64,000 bases of DNA from Paenirhodobacter ferrireducens (GCF_004022265.1 NZ_SAVB01000010.1:93187-157186); one strand, 5' to 3'; positions 35,880 to 48,431 are shown, numbered from the stretch's first letter. The notes: generated by a model not told the origin, from the letters alone. A program made the numbers and translations.

Positions 35880-37186
35880 TCGGCGTTCTGCTTGGCGCCG
35901 TCGAACTCGAACAGGATGGCCGAGACGTCATCGCTCAGCTGTCCGCCGGTGAATTTCTCGAGATCCGCATAGAAGGCGTCAAGGAAGGCGGGGCCGCGCA
36001 GGCTGGCACAGCTGCGCATGATCCGGGCGAGCCCGTCCTCGGCGAGCAGCAGGCCATGCTGGCTCGAGGCTTCGGTGATGCCATCCGAGGCGAGCAGCAG
36101 CCGGTCGCCGGGGGCGAGCTGGGTGGTGATGGTCTCGTATTCGGCGTCGTCGATCAGCCCGATCGGCATGCCGCCGGTGCCGAGGAATTCGATCTCGCCG
36201 CTCTTGCGCTGCACCGCCGGGTAGGGGTGGCCCGCCTGCACCAGCGCCACCCGGCCCGAGACCAGGTCGACATCGGCATAGATCAGGGTGAAGTAGCTGT
36301 CTGTCGACATCTCCTGCAGCACCAGCGCGTTCAGGAAGGCGGCAAGCTCGGCCGGGTCGCGGGCGTCGTAGATGCCGTATTCGGTCTGGATCAGGGCGAT
36401 GTTCTGATCGGGCGAGGAGCCGGAGAGATAGCCCGAGAGCCGCGCCGTCATCAGCGCCGAGGTGATGCCATGGCCCGAGACGTCGATGCCGTAAAGGCCG
36501 AGGCGGCGCGCGTTGATCGGGAAGAAGCCGACGAGATCGCCGCCGACATGGCCCGAGGGGTGCAGCATCAGCGACACCTGCGCCGAACCGAAGGAACGGT
36601 AGCGCTCCTTCACCAGGCTCTGCTGCAGTTTGCACGCCTCGGTCAGGTCGCGATCGACCGAATCATAGAGCCCCTGCAACTCGCGCAGGGTGGAGGAGAG
36701 CATCCGGTTCTTCTCCTGCAGCTCCCGCTCCATCGTCAGGATCCGTTCGCCCGCCGCGAGGCGCGCCCGCAGCTCCATCCCGTTCACCGGTTTCGGCAGG
36801 TAGTCATCGGCGCCGCTTTCCAGCCCGTAGCTGATATCGTTCTTGTCGTTCTTCGAGGTCAGCAGCACGAAATAGCCATAGCCCGAGCGGTCCATCCCGC
36901 GGAAGATGCGGCAGAATTCGATGCCGGTCATGCCGGTCATCATCCAGTCGGAGAGGACGATGTCGGGCTCGATCTCGGCGCAGATCGCAATCGCCTCCTC
37001 GGCCGAGCCGGCCTCGATCACCTCGTAGCCGGCGCGGGTGAGCTGCGCCGAGAGGATGCGGCGCTGCATCCGGCTGTCGTCGACAACCAGAACTCGGCGG
37101 GGCGTGCGGAAGGTGGCCGCGTCTTGCGCGGACCTGCGCTGGGGCAGCATCGTCTGACTCGAACTCTCGGCAAGGGCCATCTGCAT
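35876..37186 (-). CDS. Response regulator with PP2C phosphatase output (RsbU/RbaY-like)
   Basis: A 436-residue protein: receiver domain at residues 31-150 with acidic pair Asp36-Asp37, phosphoacceptor Asp80 (IVLSDWMM), TSKNDKND and the conserved Lys in DYLPKPVNG; a coiled-coil linker (about 155-190); then a SpoIIE/RsbU-type PP2C phosphatase domain with GGDLVGFF, GIDVSGHGITSAL, LVQAGHPYP and LLLASDGITEA. Such proteins dephosphorylate an anti-sigma antagonist in a partner-switching cascade; RbaY of Rhodobacter capsulatus, affecting gene transfer agent and stationary phase, has this layout. The adjacent HPt gene is a plausible phosphodonor. Confidence 0.9.
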   Translation of the reverse strand: MQMALAESSSQTMLPQRRSAQDAATFRTPRRVLVVDDSRMQRRILSAQLTRAGYEVIEAGSAEEAIAICAEIEPDIVLSDWMMTGMTGIEFCRIFRGMDRSGYGYFVLLTSKNDKNDISYGLESGADDYLPKPVNGMELRARLAAGERILTMERELQEKNRMLSSTLRELQGLYDSVDRDLTEACKLQQSLVKERYRSFGSAQVSLMLHPSGHVGGDLVGFFPINARRLGLYGIDVSGHGITSALMTARLSGYLSGSSPDQNIALIQTEYGIYDARDPAELAAFLNALVLQEMSTDSYFTLIYADVDLVSGRVALVQAGHPYPAVQRKSGEIEFLGTGGMPIGLIDDAEYETITTQLAPGDRLLLASDGITEASSQHGLLLAEDGLARIMRSCASLRGPAFLDAFYADLEKFTGGQLSDDVSAILFEFDGAKQNAD

Positions 37187-37207
37187 CCGCCAAATTGTCC
37201 GGCGGCC

Positions 37208-37241
37208 GGCTTAAGATCAGGTGAATCGGCCTGGTTAAGCC
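37208..37241. promoter_or_regulatory. Inverted TTAA half-sites around a GANTC site
   Basis: In the 114-bp gap between the REC-PP2C gene and the HPt gene, GGCTTAA (37208-37214) and TTAAGCC (37235-37241) form a perfect inverted repeat with a 20-bp spacer that contains GAATC (37223-37227). TTAA pairs are CtrA-like half-sites, though not in the usual N7 spacing. A cell-cycle-linked operator is conceivable; this is an inference. Confidence 0.4.
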
Positions 37242-37300
37242 TTCCGCAAGCATTGCCGCCTAGCCTCGGCGCGAGAGGTCAACCCGAGGAGGCGCGCGAG

Positions 37301-37630
37301 ATGATTGACTGGGACCGGGTGACGGAACTTCGGGCGGAAGTCGGCGCGGAGGAATTTGCCGAGGTGGTCGATCTGTTTCTCGACGAGGTTGAAACGACGC
37401 TGGCCCGGCTTGGTCAGACCCCGGGGCAGCTCGAGGATGAGCTGCATTTTCTCAAGGGTTCGGCCTGGAATCTCGGCTTTCGCGAATTCGGCGCGCTATG
37501 CCAGGACGGCGAGCGGCGGTGCGTCGCCGGGCAGGAGGCGAGCGTCGATCCCGCCGCCGTGCGGGCGAGCTATGCCCGCTCGAAACAGGCCTTCATGGCG
37601 CGCGCGGCGGAATTCCTGTCGGCGGCCTGA
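37301..37630 (+). CDS. Histidine phosphotransfer (HPt) protein
   Basis: A 109-residue single-domain HPt protein. The phosphorylatable His49 sits in DELHFLKGSAWNLGF, the standard HxLKGSAxxLG motif, within a four-helix bundle. It should carry phosphate between a hybrid histidine kinase and a receiver. It is divergent from the REC-PP2C gene, so that receiver is the obvious partner. GAGGAGG precedes the ATG by about 9 bp. It converges with ilvA, 3 bp between stops. Confidence 0.9.
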   Translation: MIDWDRVTELRAEVGAEEFAEVVDLFLDEVETTLARLGQTPGQLEDELHFLKGSAWNLGFREFGALCQDGERRCVAGQEASVDPAAVRASYARSKQAFMARAAEFLSAA

Positions 37631-37633
37631 GGC

Positions 37634-38881
37634 TCAGATCAGGAATTCCGCCAGTGCCTCGTCGTCGGTGATGTCGCGATAGGTGAAGCCCGCCGCATCG
37701 AGCTGATCGGTCAGCGCGGCAAAGGCACCCGCCTGTTTCGTCTCGATCCCGATCAGCACCGAGCCGAAGTTGCGCGCCGATTTCTTCAGATACTCGAAGC
37801 GGGCGATGTCGTCGTCCGGTCCCAGCATTTGCAGGAATTCCTTCAGCGCGCCGGGGCGCTGCGGCATGCGCAGGATGAAATACTTCTTCAACCCGGAGAA
37901 TCGTTGCGCGCGCTCCTTCACCTCGGGCAGCCGCTCGAAGTCGAAATTGCCGCCTGAGGTGACGCAGACCACGGTCTTGCCGCGGATCTCGGGGCCGAGC
38001 TCGGGCAGGGCGTCGACGGCAAGCGCGCCGGCGGGCTCAAGCACGATCCCCTCGACGTTCAGCATCTCGAGCATGGTGACGCAGATCCGGTCCTCGGGCG
38101 CGCGCAGGATCTGTTCGGGCACGACCCAGTCGAGCGCAGCGAAGGGCAGCGCGCCGATCCGCGCCACCGCGGCGCCGTCGACGAAGCTGTTCACCTGTTT
38201 CAGCGTCACCGGCTCGCCCGCCGCGATGGCCGCGGTCAGGCTGGCGCCGCCTGCGGGCTCGACGAAGCGGAAATCGGTGCCGGGCGCGGTCGCGCGCAGA
38301 TAGCCCGTGACCCCGGCCGCCAGCCCGCCGCCGCCCACCGGCAGCACCACAAGATCGGGCGCCCGGCCGAGCTGGTCGAGGATCTCCACCCCGACCGAGG
38401 CCTGCCCCTCGATCACGTCCGCATCGTCGAAGGGGGCCAGGAAATGCGCCTGCACATCGGTGCAATAGGCCTTGGAGGCGGCCAGCGTCTGGTCGAAGTA
38501 ATCGCCCGTCAGCACGATCTCGACCGCGTCGCCGCCGAAGGTGCGGGTCTTGTCGATCTTCTGCTGCGGCGTCGTCACCGGCATGAAGATCGTCCCCTTC
38601 ACGCCGAAGTGACGGCAGGCGAAGGCCATGCCCTGGGCGTGGTTGCCGGCCGAGGCACAGACGAAATGGCGCGCCTCGGGGTCGTGCTCGCGCAGCTTGC
38701 GCATCGCGGTGAAGGCGCCGCGCAGCTTGTAGCTGCGCACCGGCGTCAGATCCTCGCGCTTGAGCCAGATCTCGGCGCCATGGCGCTTCGACAGGAAGTC
38801 GTTGCGCTGCAGCGGGGTCGGCTCGAACAGCGCGCGCAGGGCGCGGGTGGCGGCGAGGGCGGAAAGGGCGAACTGAGTCAT
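37634..38881 (-). CDS. ilvA: Threonine ammonia-lyase
   Basis: A 415-residue PLP enzyme converting threonine to 2-oxobutyrate, first step to isoleucine. The PLP lysine is in [10 protein letters not shown], the [13 protein letters not shown] loop and the glycine loop [12 protein letters not shown] are present, and a single ACT-like regulatory domain lies at the C-terminus ([21 protein letters not shown]). One regulatory domain rather than two is found in the shorter IlvA type. It is divergent from argG. Confidence 0.93.
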   Translation of the reverse strand: MTQFALSALAATRALRALFEPTPLQRNDFLSKRHGAEIWLKREDLTPVRSYKLRGAFTAMRKLREHDPEARHFVCASAGNHAQGMAFACRHFGVKGTIFMPVTTPQQKIDKTRTFGGDAVEIVLTGDYFDQTLAASKAYCTDVQAHFLAPFDDADVIEGQASVGVEILDQLGRAPDLVVLPVGGGGLAAGVTGYLRATAPGTDFRFVEPAGGASLTAAIAAGEPVTLKQVNSFVDGAAVARIGALPFAALDWVVPEQILRAPEDRICVTMLEMLNVEGIVLEPAGALAVDALPELGPEIRGKTVVCVTSGGNFDFERLPEVKERAQRFSGLKKYFILRMPQRPGALKEFLQMLGPDDDIARFEYLKKSARNFGSVLIGIETKQAGAFAALTDQLDAAGFTYRDITDDEALAEFLI

Positions 38882-38972
38882 GGCGCCAGCTGTGGCGCGC
38901 AAACTTCGGGCAGGCAAGCCGATTCCCTTTGTGTCGGGAACAATTCCGCACCGCCAGGCATGCTTGCAGGCC

Positions 38973-39001
38973 TTGAGATGCAGGGCAAAACGCACTATCC
39001 C
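38973..39001 (+). promoter_or_regulatory. Probable sigma-70 promoter of argG
   Basis: TTGAGA (38973-38978), 17 bp, TATCCC (38996-39001), followed by the argG ATG 28 bp downstream. Spacing is ideal and the hexamers moderate. Confidence 0.45.
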
Positions 39002-39029
39002 GCGCCAAAACCACATCCGGAGGTTCTCC

Positions 39030-40259
39030 ATGTCCGCGCCCAAGAAAGTCGTCCTCGCCTATTCGGGCGGCCTCGACACCTCGATCATCCTGAAATGGCT
39101 GCAGACCGAATACGGCTGCGAGGTGGTGACCTTCACCGCCGACCTCGGCCAGGGCGAAGAGCTGGAGCCCGCGCGGCAGAAGGCGCTGATGCTCGGCATC
39201 AAGGAAGAGAACATTAACATCCTCGACCTGCGCGAGGAATTCGTGCGCGATTTCGTCTTCCCGATGTTCCGTGCCAATGCGCAATACGAAGGGCTCTACC
39301 TGCTCGGCACCTCGATCGCGCGGCCGCTGATCTCGAAACATCTGGTCGAGATCGCGCAGCGCACCGGCGCCGATGCGGTGGCGCATGGCGCGACCGGCAA
39401 GGGCAACGACCAGGTCCGGTTCGAGCTGGGCGTCGCGGCGCTCGATCCCTCGATCAAGACGATCGCGCCCTGGCGGCTGTGGGATCTGACCTCGCGCACC
39501 AAGCTTCTGGAATTCGCCGAACAGAACCAGATCCCGATCGCGAAGAACAAGCGCGGCGAGGCGCCGTTCTCGGTCGACGCGAACCTGCTGCACACCTCGT
39601 CGGAAGGCACCGTGCTGGAAAACCCGGCCGAAGAGGCGCCCGACTATGTCGCGCAGCGCATCGTGCCGGTCGAACAGGCGCCGAACGAGCCCGAATTCAT
39701 CGAGGTGACCTTCGAGAAGGGCGACGCCGTCGCGATCAACGGCGAGAAGATGTCGCCCGCGACGATCCTGACCAAGCTCAACGAGCTTGGCGGCAAGCAC
39801 GGCATCGGCCTGCTCGATTTCGTCGAGAACCGCTTCGTGGGGATGAAGTCGCGCGGCGTCTACGAAACCCCCGGCGGCACCATCCTGCTGGAGGCCCACC
39901 GCGGCATCGAGCAGATCACGCTGGACAGCGGCGCGGGCCACCTCAAGGACTCGATCATGCCGCGCTATGCCGAGCTGATCTACAACGGCTTCTGGTTCTC
40001 GCCCGAGCGCGAGGCGCTGCAGGCGCTGATCGACAAGACGCAGGAATACGTCACCGGCACGGTGAAGCTGAAGCTCTACAAGGGCTCGGCGCGGACCGTG
40101 GCGCGGTGGTCGGACTACTCGCTCTATTCCGAAAAGCACGTGACCTTCGAGGAAGACGCGGGCGCCTATGATCAGCGCGACGCGGCGGGCTTCATCCACC
40201 TGAACGCGCTGCGGCTGAAGCTGATCGCGACCCGCAACGCCCGCGTGGCGAAGAAATGA
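39030..40259 (+). CDS. argG: Argininosuccinate synthase
   Basis: A 409-residue enzyme joining citrulline and aspartate with ATP in arginine synthesis. The ATP pyrophosphatase loop is [11 protein letters not shown] near residues 9-19; [14 protein letters not shown] and the [13 protein letters not shown] ends are typical. GGAGG lies 8 bp before the ATG. Its stop overlaps the start of the molybdopterin gene (ATGA). Confidence 0.96.
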   Translation: MSAPKKVVLAYSGGLDTSIILKWLQTEYGCEVVTFTADLGQGEELEPARQKALMLGIKEENINILDLREEFVRDFVFPMFRANAQYEGLYLLGTSIARPLISKHLVEIAQRTGADAVAHGATGKGNDQVRFELGVAALDPSIKTIAPWRLWDLTSRTKLLEFAEQNQIPIAKNKRGEAPFSVDANLLHTSSEGTVLENPAEEAPDYVAQRIVPVEQAPNEPEFIEVTFEKGDAVAINGEKMSPATILTKLNELGGKHGIGLLDFVENRFVGMKSRGVYETPGGTILLEAHRGIEQITLDSGAGHLKDSIMPRYAELIYNGFWFSPEREALQALIDKTQEYVTGTVKLKLYKGSARTVARWSDYSLYSEKHVTFEEDAGAYDQRDAAGFIHLNALRLKLIATRNARVAKK

Positions 40260-40792
40260 GCCTCTCGCAGCCCCGCGCCGCCATCGTCACCGTCTCCGAC
40301 CGCGCCTCGCGCGGCGAGTATGAGGACAAGGGCGGCCCGGGCTGCGAAGCCTGGTTGAGGGAGGTGGTCACCACCCCCCTCACCATCACCCGCCACATCA
40401 TCCCCGACGGACGCGAGAGCGTGGCCGACAGGTTGCGCGCCCTTGTCGCGGAAGAGGCGGACCTGATCCTGGTCACCGGCGGTACCGGCCCCGCGCCGCG
40501 CGACGAGACGCCCGAGGGTGTCGCGCAGGTGATCGAGAAGGAACTCGCTGGCTTTGGCGAGGAAATGCGCCGCGCCTCGCTGCTTGAGGTGCCCACCGCG
40601 ATCCTGTCACGCCAGTCGGCGGGCATCGCCGGCAAGTCGCTGATCATCACCCTTCCGGGCAAGCCCTCGGCGATCGCCACCTGCCTGAACGCTGTCTTCG
40701 CCGCCGTGCCCTATTGCCTCGATCTGATCGGGGCGGCCTTCCTCGAGACCGATCCCGCGAAGATCGCGGCGTTTCGCCCGAAGGCAAAGTAA
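40256..40792 (+). CDS. Molybdopterin adenylyltransferase (MogA/MoaB-like)
   Basis: A 178-residue protein of the MogA/MoaB/MoeA-fold family that activates molybdopterin with ATP before molybdate insertion. [16 protein letters not shown] and [14 protein letters not shown] are the family's substrate loops. The length and the [15 protein letters not shown]-terminal segment suit MogA rather than MoaB. It is translationally coupled to argG, though no functional link is evident. A bidirectional hairpin follows. Confidence 0.9.
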   Translation: MSLSQPRAAIVTVSDRASRGEYEDKGGPGCEAWLREVVTTPLTITRHIIPDGRESVADRLRALVAEEADLILVTGGTGPAPRDETPEGVAQVIEKELAGFGEEMRRASLLEVPTAILSRQSAGIAGKSLIITLPGKPSAIATCLNAVFAAVPYCLDLIGAAFLETDPAKIAAFRPKAK

Positions 40793-40829
40793 GAAGGGGC
40801 GCTGCCCCTCTTCGGCTGCGCCGAATTCA

Positions 40830-40886
40830 CCCCGGAGTATTTTTCCAAGGAAAACGCCGTTTTTTCTTGGCCCAAATACTCCGGGG
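40830..40886. terminator. Long inverted repeat between convergent genes
   Basis: CCCCGGAGTATTT at 40830-40842 pairs with AAATACTCCGGGG at 40874-40886, and the inner parts (CCAAGGAAAA/TTTTTTCTTGG) extend the stem with mismatches. T- and A-runs on both sides allow termination for mog and ubiG alike. A second GC hairpin (GGGGGCGGAGCCCCC) lies at 40896-40910. The layout resembles the repeats at 11649 and 60266. Confidence 0.75.
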
Positions 40887-40910
40887 GAGCGCAGCGGGGG
40901 CGGAGCCCCC

Positions 40911-41654
40911 TCAGCGTTTCACGCTTGCGGTGACGTAGTTCACGCTCAGATCGCGGTCCGACAGCGACCAGCGCCAGGACAGCGGGTTGAACACCATCCC
41001 CTTGCGGTCGACCGGATCGAGCCCGGCGCTGCGGATCAGCGCGTAAAGCTCGTCGGGCGTCACGAATTTCGACCAGTCATGGGTGCCCACCGGCAGCCAG
41101 CGCATCACCCGCTCGGCGCCGATGATCGCCATCATGTAGCTTTTCGGATTGCGGTTCATCGTCGAGCAGAACATCAGCCCGCCGGGCGCCAGCAGCTCGG
41201 CGCAGGTGTTCATGAATCCCTGCGGATCGGCGACGTGTTCGATGATCTCCATCGCCAGCACCACGTCGAAGCGCTCGCCTGCCACGGCCAGGTCCTCGGC
41301 CGCGCAGTGGCGATAGTCGATTTGGAGCCCCGACTGTTCGGCATGCAGCCGCGCCACCGGGATGTTGCCGCCGGCGGCATCGGCGCCGACCACGGTCGCG
41401 CCAAGCCGCGCCATCGGCTCGCTCAGCAGTCCGCCGCCGCAGCCGATGTCGAGCAGCCGCAGCCCGTCAAACGGGCGCGGCGCCTTCAGGTCGCGGCCGA
41501 ATTGCGCGGCGATCTGCGTCACCAGATAGTCGAGGCGGCAGGGGTTGAGCATGTGCAGCGGCTTGAACTTGCCGTTCGGATCCCACCATTCGGCGGCCAT
41601 TGCCTCGAATTTGGCCACTTCTGCCGGGTCGATCGTCTGCGTCGCAGCTTCCAT
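40911..41654 (-). CDS. ubiG: Ubiquinone biosynthesis O-methyltransferase
   Basis: UbiG carries out both O-methylations in ubiquinone synthesis. The 247-residue protein starts with [28 protein letters not shown], the UbiG signature; the AdoMet motif is [20 protein letters not shown], followed by VVGADA and [11 protein letters not shown]. The start at 41654 follows GGAGG at 5 bp; two upstream in-frame starts have poorer sites. It is divergent from pip. Confidence 0.95.
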   Translation of the reverse strand: MEAATQTIDPAEVAKFEAMAAEWWDPNGKFKPLHMLNPCRLDYLVTQIAAQFGRDLKAPRPFDGLRLLDIGCGGGLLSEPMARLGATVVGADAAGGNIPVARLHAEQSGLQIDYRHCAAEDLAVAGERFDVVLAMEIIEHVADPQGFMNTCAELLAPGGLMFCSTMNRNPKSYMMAIIGAERVMRWLPVGTHDWSKFVTPDELYALIRSAGLDPVDRKGMVFNPLSWRWSLSDRDLSVNYVTASVKR

Positions 41655-41721
41655 GCCGTCCTCCGTCATTCCTTGCGCCTCCCCCGTGGCGGGCGGAGCT
41701 GAGCCGTTATATAGTCGGATC

Positions 41722-42693
41722 ATGGATAGAAACGCAGGGCAAAAACGCGCAGCCGGCGCCTTTCTCTACCCGCCGGTCGAGCCCTTCGATCAGCGCATGC
41801 TCGACGTGGGCGATGGCCACCGGATCTATGTCGAGCAATCGGGCCACCCGCAGGGGCGCCCGGTGGTGGTGTGCCACGGCGGGCCGGGGGGCGGGTGCAG
41901 CCCGGCGATGCGGCGGTTCTTCGACCCGGCGCATTACCGGGTGATTCTCTTTGACCAGCGCGGCTGCGGGTTGTCGCGCCCGCATGCCTCGGTGACAAGG
42001 AACACCAGCTGGGATCTGGTCGCCGACATGGAGAAGATCCGCCTTGCCCTCGGGCTGCGCAGCTGGATCGTCTTCGGCGGCAGCTGGGGCGCGACGCTGT
42101 CGCTGCTTTATGCCGAAACCCATCCCGAGCGGGTTGATGCGCTGGTGCTGCGCGGGGTGTTCCTGGCGATGCAGAGCGAGCTCGACTGGTTCTATGGCGG
42201 CGGCGCGGGGCAGTTCTTCCCCGACCTGTGGGAGCGTTTCACCCGGCCGATCCCGGAGGACGAGCGCGGCGATCTGATCGCGGCCTATCACAAGCGGCTG
42301 TTCTCGGGCGACTACGCCGAGGAGGCGCGCTTCGGCCGGCACTGGGCGATGTGGGAAAATGCCCTCGCTTCGGTGGATTACGACGGTTTCCCGGGCGAGG
42401 CCCCGGCCGATTACGCCCGCGCCTTCGCCCGGCTCGAGAACCACTATTTCACCCATGGCGCCTTCCTCGAGGAAGACGGCCAGATCCTGCGCGACCGCGG
42501 CCGCATCGAACAGATCCCGGCGATGATCGTGCAGGGGCGGATGGACATGATCTGCCCGCCGGTCTCGGCCTGGCGGCTGGCGCAGGGCTGGAACCGGGCC
42601 GAGCTGCGCATGGTGCCCGCCGCCGGCCATGCGCTGAGCGAGCCCGGCATTGCCTCGGCACTGGTCGCGGCGATGGACCGGATGCGGGGATGA
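41722..42693 (+). CDS. pip: Proline iminopeptidase
   Basis: A 323-residue alpha/beta hydrolase (S33) that removes N-terminal proline from peptides. The oxyanion loop is CHGGPGGG, the nucleophile is Ser in [10 protein letters not shown], and the catalytic Asp and His are in [10 protein letters not shown] and [10 protein letters not shown]. No signal peptide, so it is cytosolic. A TATATA box lies about 12 bp before the ATG in the 67-bp divergent gap with ubiG, which suggests a very short leader. Confidence 0.93.
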   Translation: MDRNAGQKRAAGAFLYPPVEPFDQRMLDVGDGHRIYVEQSGHPQGRPVVVCHGGPGGGCSPAMRRFFDPAHYRVILFDQRGCGLSRPHASVTRNTSWDLVADMEKIRLALGLRSWIVFGGSWGATLSLLYAETHPERVDALVLRGVFLAMQSELDWFYGGGAGQFFPDLWERFTRPIPEDERGDLIAAYHKRLFSGDYAEEARFGRHWAMWENALASVDYDGFPGEAPADYARAFARLENHYFTHGAFLEEDGQILRDRGRIEQIPAMIVQGRMDMICPPVSAWRLAQGWNRAELRMVPAAGHALSEPGIASALVAAMDRMRG

Positions 42694-42704
42694 CAACGCC
42701 GCCC

Positions 42705-42733
42705 TTGCACAGTCGCGGTGAAACGCGTATATG
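42705..42733 (+). promoter_or_regulatory. Sigma-70 promoter of the rimP-nusA-infB operon
   Basis: TTGCAC (42705-42710), a 17-bp spacer, TATATG (42728-42733). This is the best housekeeping-type promoter seen in the window and starts a leader of roughly 90 nt that contains an intrinsic terminator. Confidence 0.65.
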
Positions 42734-42788
42734 AGCGTTCAACAGCGGCGCGCCGGGGTCCAAACCTGACGCCCACCGGAGAAGTGTG

Positions 42789-42812
42789 ACGGGCCGCTTC
42801 GGCCCGTTTTTT
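42789..42812 (+). terminator. Intrinsic terminator in the rimP leader (attenuator candidate)
   Basis: ACGGGCCG/CGGCCCGT with a CTT loop is followed by TTTTTT and lies between the promoter at 42705-42733 and the rimP ATG, 20 bp before it. With the operon encoding NusA, which acts at terminators, an attenuation mechanism is plausible. It could instead end the upstream pip transcript, though pip stops nearly 100 bp before. Confidence 0.7.
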
Positions 42813-42832
42813 GTTATTCAGAGGATCGGAAC

Positions 42833-43429
42833 ATGACCGACCTGATCGCCAAGACCGCGATCGACCGGCGTCTTGCCGAGATCGTCTCCCCCGTGATCGA
42901 GGGGCTGGGCTTCGAGCTTGTCCGCCTGCGGCTGCAGGGCGGGCGCCACCCGCTGCTGCAGATCATGGCGGACCGGCCCGAGGGCGGCATCGTCGTCGAC
43001 GATTGCGCCGCGATCTCGACCGCGGTTTCGGCCGTGCTCGACGTCGAGGACCCGATCGAGGAGCAGTACACGCTCGAAGTTTCCTCGCCCGGTATCGACC
43101 GGCCGCTGACCCGGCTGAAGGATTTCGACGTCTGGGAGGGCTACGAGGCGCGCCTTGAAACCTCCGAGCAGATCGACGGGCGCAAGCGCTTCAAGGGCAT
43201 CCTGCGCGGCACCGAGGGCGACGAGGTGCTGGTCGAGATCGAGGAGAAGGGCGAGATGGTCACCATCGGGCTGCAGTTCGACTGGCTGTCGGACGCGAAG
43301 CTGGTGCTGACCGACGAGCTGATCGAGGAGATGCTGCGCCAGAAGAAGGCCGACGGCACGCTCGACGAGACGAAGTTCGACGAGATCGAAGAAGACGACG
43401 ACACGAATTCCCCCGACGAGGAGATCTGA
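42833..43429 (+). CDS. rimP: Ribosome maturation factor RimP
   Basis: A 198-residue cytosolic factor for 30S subunit maturation, first gene of the conserved rimP-nusA-ylxR-infB operon. The N-terminal domain has [15 protein letters not shown] and the ALDV-like [27 protein letters not shown] signature; an SH3-like domain follows. The C-terminal 40 residues are a strongly acidic extension not seen in E. coli RimP. AGAGGATCGG precedes the ATG. It ends 3 bp before nusA. Confidence 0.94.
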   Translation: MTDLIAKTAIDRRLAEIVSPVIEGLGFELVRLRLQGGRHPLLQIMADRPEGGIVVDDCAAISTAVSAVLDVEDPIEEQYTLEVSSPGIDRPLTRLKDFDVWEGYEARLETSEQIDGRKRFKGILRGTEGDEVLVEIEEKGEMVTIGLQFDWLSDAKLVLTDELIEEMLRQKKADGTLDETKFDEIEEDDDTNSPDEEI

Positions 43430-43432
43430 GAG

Positions 43433-45037
43433 ATGGCAATCACCTCTGCCAACCAGCTCGAACTGCTGCAGACGGCCGAAGCCGTCGCGCGCGAGAAGAT
43501 GATCGACCCGGATCTGGTGATCCAGGCGATGGAGGACAGCCTCGCGCGGGCGGCAAAGTCGCGCTACGGCAGCGAGATGGACATCCGCGTCCACATCGAC
43601 CGCAAGACGGGGCGCGCCACCTTCACCCGTGTGCGCACGGTCGTGGCCGATGAAGAGGTCGAGAACTATCAGGCGCAGCTGACCGTGGCGCAGGCCAAGC
43701 AGTACAAGCGCGATCCCGAGATCGGTGACGAGATCATCGACGAGGTGCCGCCGGTCGATCTCGGCCGCATCGCGGCGCAGTCGGCCAAGCAGGTGATCTT
43801 GCAGCGCGTGCGCGAGGCCGAGCGTGACCGTCAGTTCGACGAGTTCAAGGACCGCAAGGGCACGATCATCAACGGCGTGGTCAAGCGCGAGGAATACGGC
43901 AACATCATCGTCGACGTCGGCCGCGGCGAGGCGATCCTGCGCCGCAACGAGAAGATCGGCCGCGAGAGCTATCGCCCGAACGACCGCATCCGCGCCTATG
44001 TGAAGGATGTGCGCCGCGAGACCCGTGGCCCGCAGATCTTCCTTTCGCGCACCGATCCGCAGTTCATGGCGGAACTGTTCAAGATGGAAGTGCCGGAAAT
44101 CTATGACGGCATCATCGAGATCAAGGCCGTCGCCCGCGACCCGGGCTCGCGTGCGAAGATCGCCGTGCTGAGCCATGACAACTCGATCGACCCGGTCGGC
44201 GCCTGCGTCGGCATGCGCGGCTCGCGCGTGCAGGCTGTGGTCGGCGAGCTGCAGGGCGAGAAGATCGACATCATCCCATGGAACGCCGATCAGGCGACCT
44301 TCCTGGTGAATGCGCTGCAGCCAGCCGAGGTGTCGAAGGTCGTGGTCGACGAGGATGCCGGCAAGATCGAGGTCGTGGTGCCCGACGAGCAGCTGTCGCT
44401 CGCCATCGGCCGTCGCGGCCAGAACGTGCGCCTTGCCTCGCAGCTGACCGGGCTCGACATCGACATCCTGACTGAGGCCGAGGAATCGCAGCGTCGCCAG
44501 GCCGAGTTCGCCGAGCGCACCAAGCTCTTCGTCGACGCGCTGGATCTCGACGAGTTCTTCGCTCAGCTGCTGGTGGCCGAGGGCTTCACCAATCTCGAGG
44601 AAGTGGCCTATGTCGATCTCGACGAGCTGCTGTCGATCGAGGGCGTGGACGAAGGCACCGCCGAGGAGCTGCAGGCGCGTGCCCGCGACTACATCGAGGA
44701 GCAGAACCGCAAGGCGATCGAGGCCGCGAAGGAACTGGGCGTCGAGCAGTCGCTCTTTGACTTCGACGGGCTGACCCCGCAGATGGTCGAGGCGCTGGCC
44801 AAGGATGACGTCAAGACGCTCGAGGACTTCGCCACCTGCGCCGACTGGGAACTGGCCGGCGGCTGGACCACGGTGAACGGCCAGCGGGTGAAGGACGAGG
44901 GCATCCTCGAGAAGTTCGGCATGAGCCTCGAGGACGCGCAGAACCTGATTATGACCGCTCGGATCCAGCTTGGCTGGGTCGACCCGTCGGAGCTCGCCGA
45001 TGAGCCCGAGGAGTCGGAAGAGGAGGCCGAGGAGTAA
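43433..45037 (+). CDS. nusA: Transcription termination/antitermination factor NusA
   Basis: A 534-residue RNA polymerase-binding factor. N-terminal domain (1-125), S1 domain with [28 protein letters not shown], two KH domains ([14 protein letters not shown] and [13 protein letters not shown], each with a GxxG loop), then acidic repeats with two helix-hairpin-helix-like segments ([16 protein letters not shown] and [20 protein letters not shown]), and a very acidic tail. It may regulate its own operon through the leader terminator. Confidence 0.96.
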   Translation: MAITSANQLELLQTAEAVAREKMIDPDLVIQAMEDSLARAAKSRYGSEMDIRVHIDRKTGRATFTRVRTVVADEEVENYQAQLTVAQAKQYKRDPEIGDEIIDEVPPVDLGRIAAQSAKQVILQRVREAERDRQFDEFKDRKGTIINGVVKREEYGNIIVDVGRGEAILRRNEKIGRESYRPNDRIRAYVKDVRRETRGPQIFLSRTDPQFMAELFKMEVPEIYDGIIEIKAVARDPGSRAKIAVLSHDNSIDPVGACVGMRGSRVQAVVGELQGEKIDIIPWNADQATFLVNALQPAEVSKVVVDEDAGKIEVVVPDEQLSLAIGRRGQNVRLASQLTGLDIDILTEAEESQRRQAEFAERTKLFVDALDLDEFFAQLLVAEGFTNLEEVAYVDLDELLSIEGVDEGTAEELQARARDYIEEQNRKAIEAAKELGVEQSLFDFDGLTPQMVEALAKDDVKTLEDFATCADWELAGGWTTVNGQRVKDEGILEKFGMSLEDAQNLIMTARIQLGWVDPSELADEPEESEEEAEE

Positions 45038-45038
45038 G

Positions 45039-45664
45039 ATGAGCCGCGGGGGCCGGGAAAAGGAAAACGAACTGCCGGAACGGCGCTGCATCGTCACCGG
45101 TGACGTGCAGCCCAAGCCCGGGCTTGTGCGTTTCGTCGTCGCCCCCGATGGCACGATCTTCCCGGACCTGGCAGAAAAGCTGCCGGGCCGGGGGATCTGG
45201 GTGACCGCCGATCGGGCGGTCATCGAGAAGGCTGCGGCGAAGGGCATGTTCGCCCGCGCGGCCAGGGCGCAGGTGCGGGTGCCGGAAAACCTTGCCGACA
45301 TGGTCGAGGAAGGGCTTGCGCATCGCGTGGTTGAGCTTATCTCTCTGGCGAGAAAGGCCGGCGGCGCTATCGTCGGCTTTGAAAAGGTCAAGGGCTGGCT
45401 GGCCGACGGCAAGGCCAAAGTGCTCCTGCAGGCCTCCGACGGATCGGAACGCGGCAAGGGCAAGCTCTGGACACCGGAGGGTGGGCGCTGGTTTGGCTGC
45501 CTGACCTCCTCGGAATTGGGTTTGGCTTTCGGCCGCGATCATGCGATACACGGCGCGCTTGCGGCTGGCGGACTCACCCCTCGTGTGATTAGAGAAGCGG
45601 CAAGGCTTGCAGGGTTGCGCAGGCAGGACGGCGGCGAGACCGCCATGAAGGATAGTAAGACGGC

Positions 45665-45668
<4 letters not shown>
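45039..45668 (+). CDS. YlxR (DUF448) family RNA-binding protein with L7Ae-like domain
   Basis: A 209-residue fusion. The first 85 residues are the YlxR/DUF448 domain ([26 protein letters not shown], then [13 protein letters not shown]); the next part ([25 protein letters not shown], then [12 protein letters not shown]) is an L7Ae/YlxQ-like RNA-binding domain. In many Firmicutes these are separate ylxR and ylxQ genes between nusA and infB; alphaproteobacteria often carry the fused form. The stop overlaps infB (ATGA). Confidence 0.9.
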
Positions 45669-48199
<2,531 letters not shown>

Positions 48200-48222
48200 G
48201 CTCAGGATGCCGCACGAAATGC

Positions 48223-48253
48223 GAAGGGGGCCCGGCGGGCCCCCTTCTGCGTT
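48223..48253 (+). terminator. Terminator of the nusA-infB operon
   Basis: GAAGGGGGCCC and GGGCCCCCTTC form a perfect 11-bp stem with a GGC loop, followed by TGCGTTT. It ends the operon and faces the small minus-strand gene at 48294. Confidence 0.8.
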
Positions 48254-48293
48254 TCTGTGAGTGATCGCCCGGCGCGGGGTGCGGCGGGGCGGC

Positions 48294-48431
48294 TCAGTCC
48301 GCCTTGCGGGGGACGGGGCGCCCGACATAGAGCCGGTCGTCGACGCGCACGGTGACGCGACCGTCGTCGTGTTGCGCCTCGAAGGTGCCCTGCACGGACA
48401 CGCAGCTTCCGACGGTGATGGTACGGAGCAT
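48294..48431 (-). CDS. Small 45-residue protein of unknown function
   Basis: A 45-residue ORF with a strong ribosome site (GGAGG, 7 bp before the ATG). It reads MLRTITVGSCVSVQGTFEA, then QHDDGRVTVRVDDRLYVG and a basic PVPRKAD end. The alternating pattern suggests a small beta-sheet protein. It lies alone between the infB terminator and mutT. Family not recognised; the ribosome site and clean start-to-stop reading in a GC-rich genome support a real gene. Confidence 0.6.
   Translation of the reverse strand: MLRTITVGSCVSVQGTFEAQHDDGRVTVRVDDRLYVGRPVPRKAD

Noticed and set aside
42694..42832. rimP leader considered as a tRNA or known riboswitch
   Set aside because: No cloverleaf or known aptamer core; only the terminator stem is clear.
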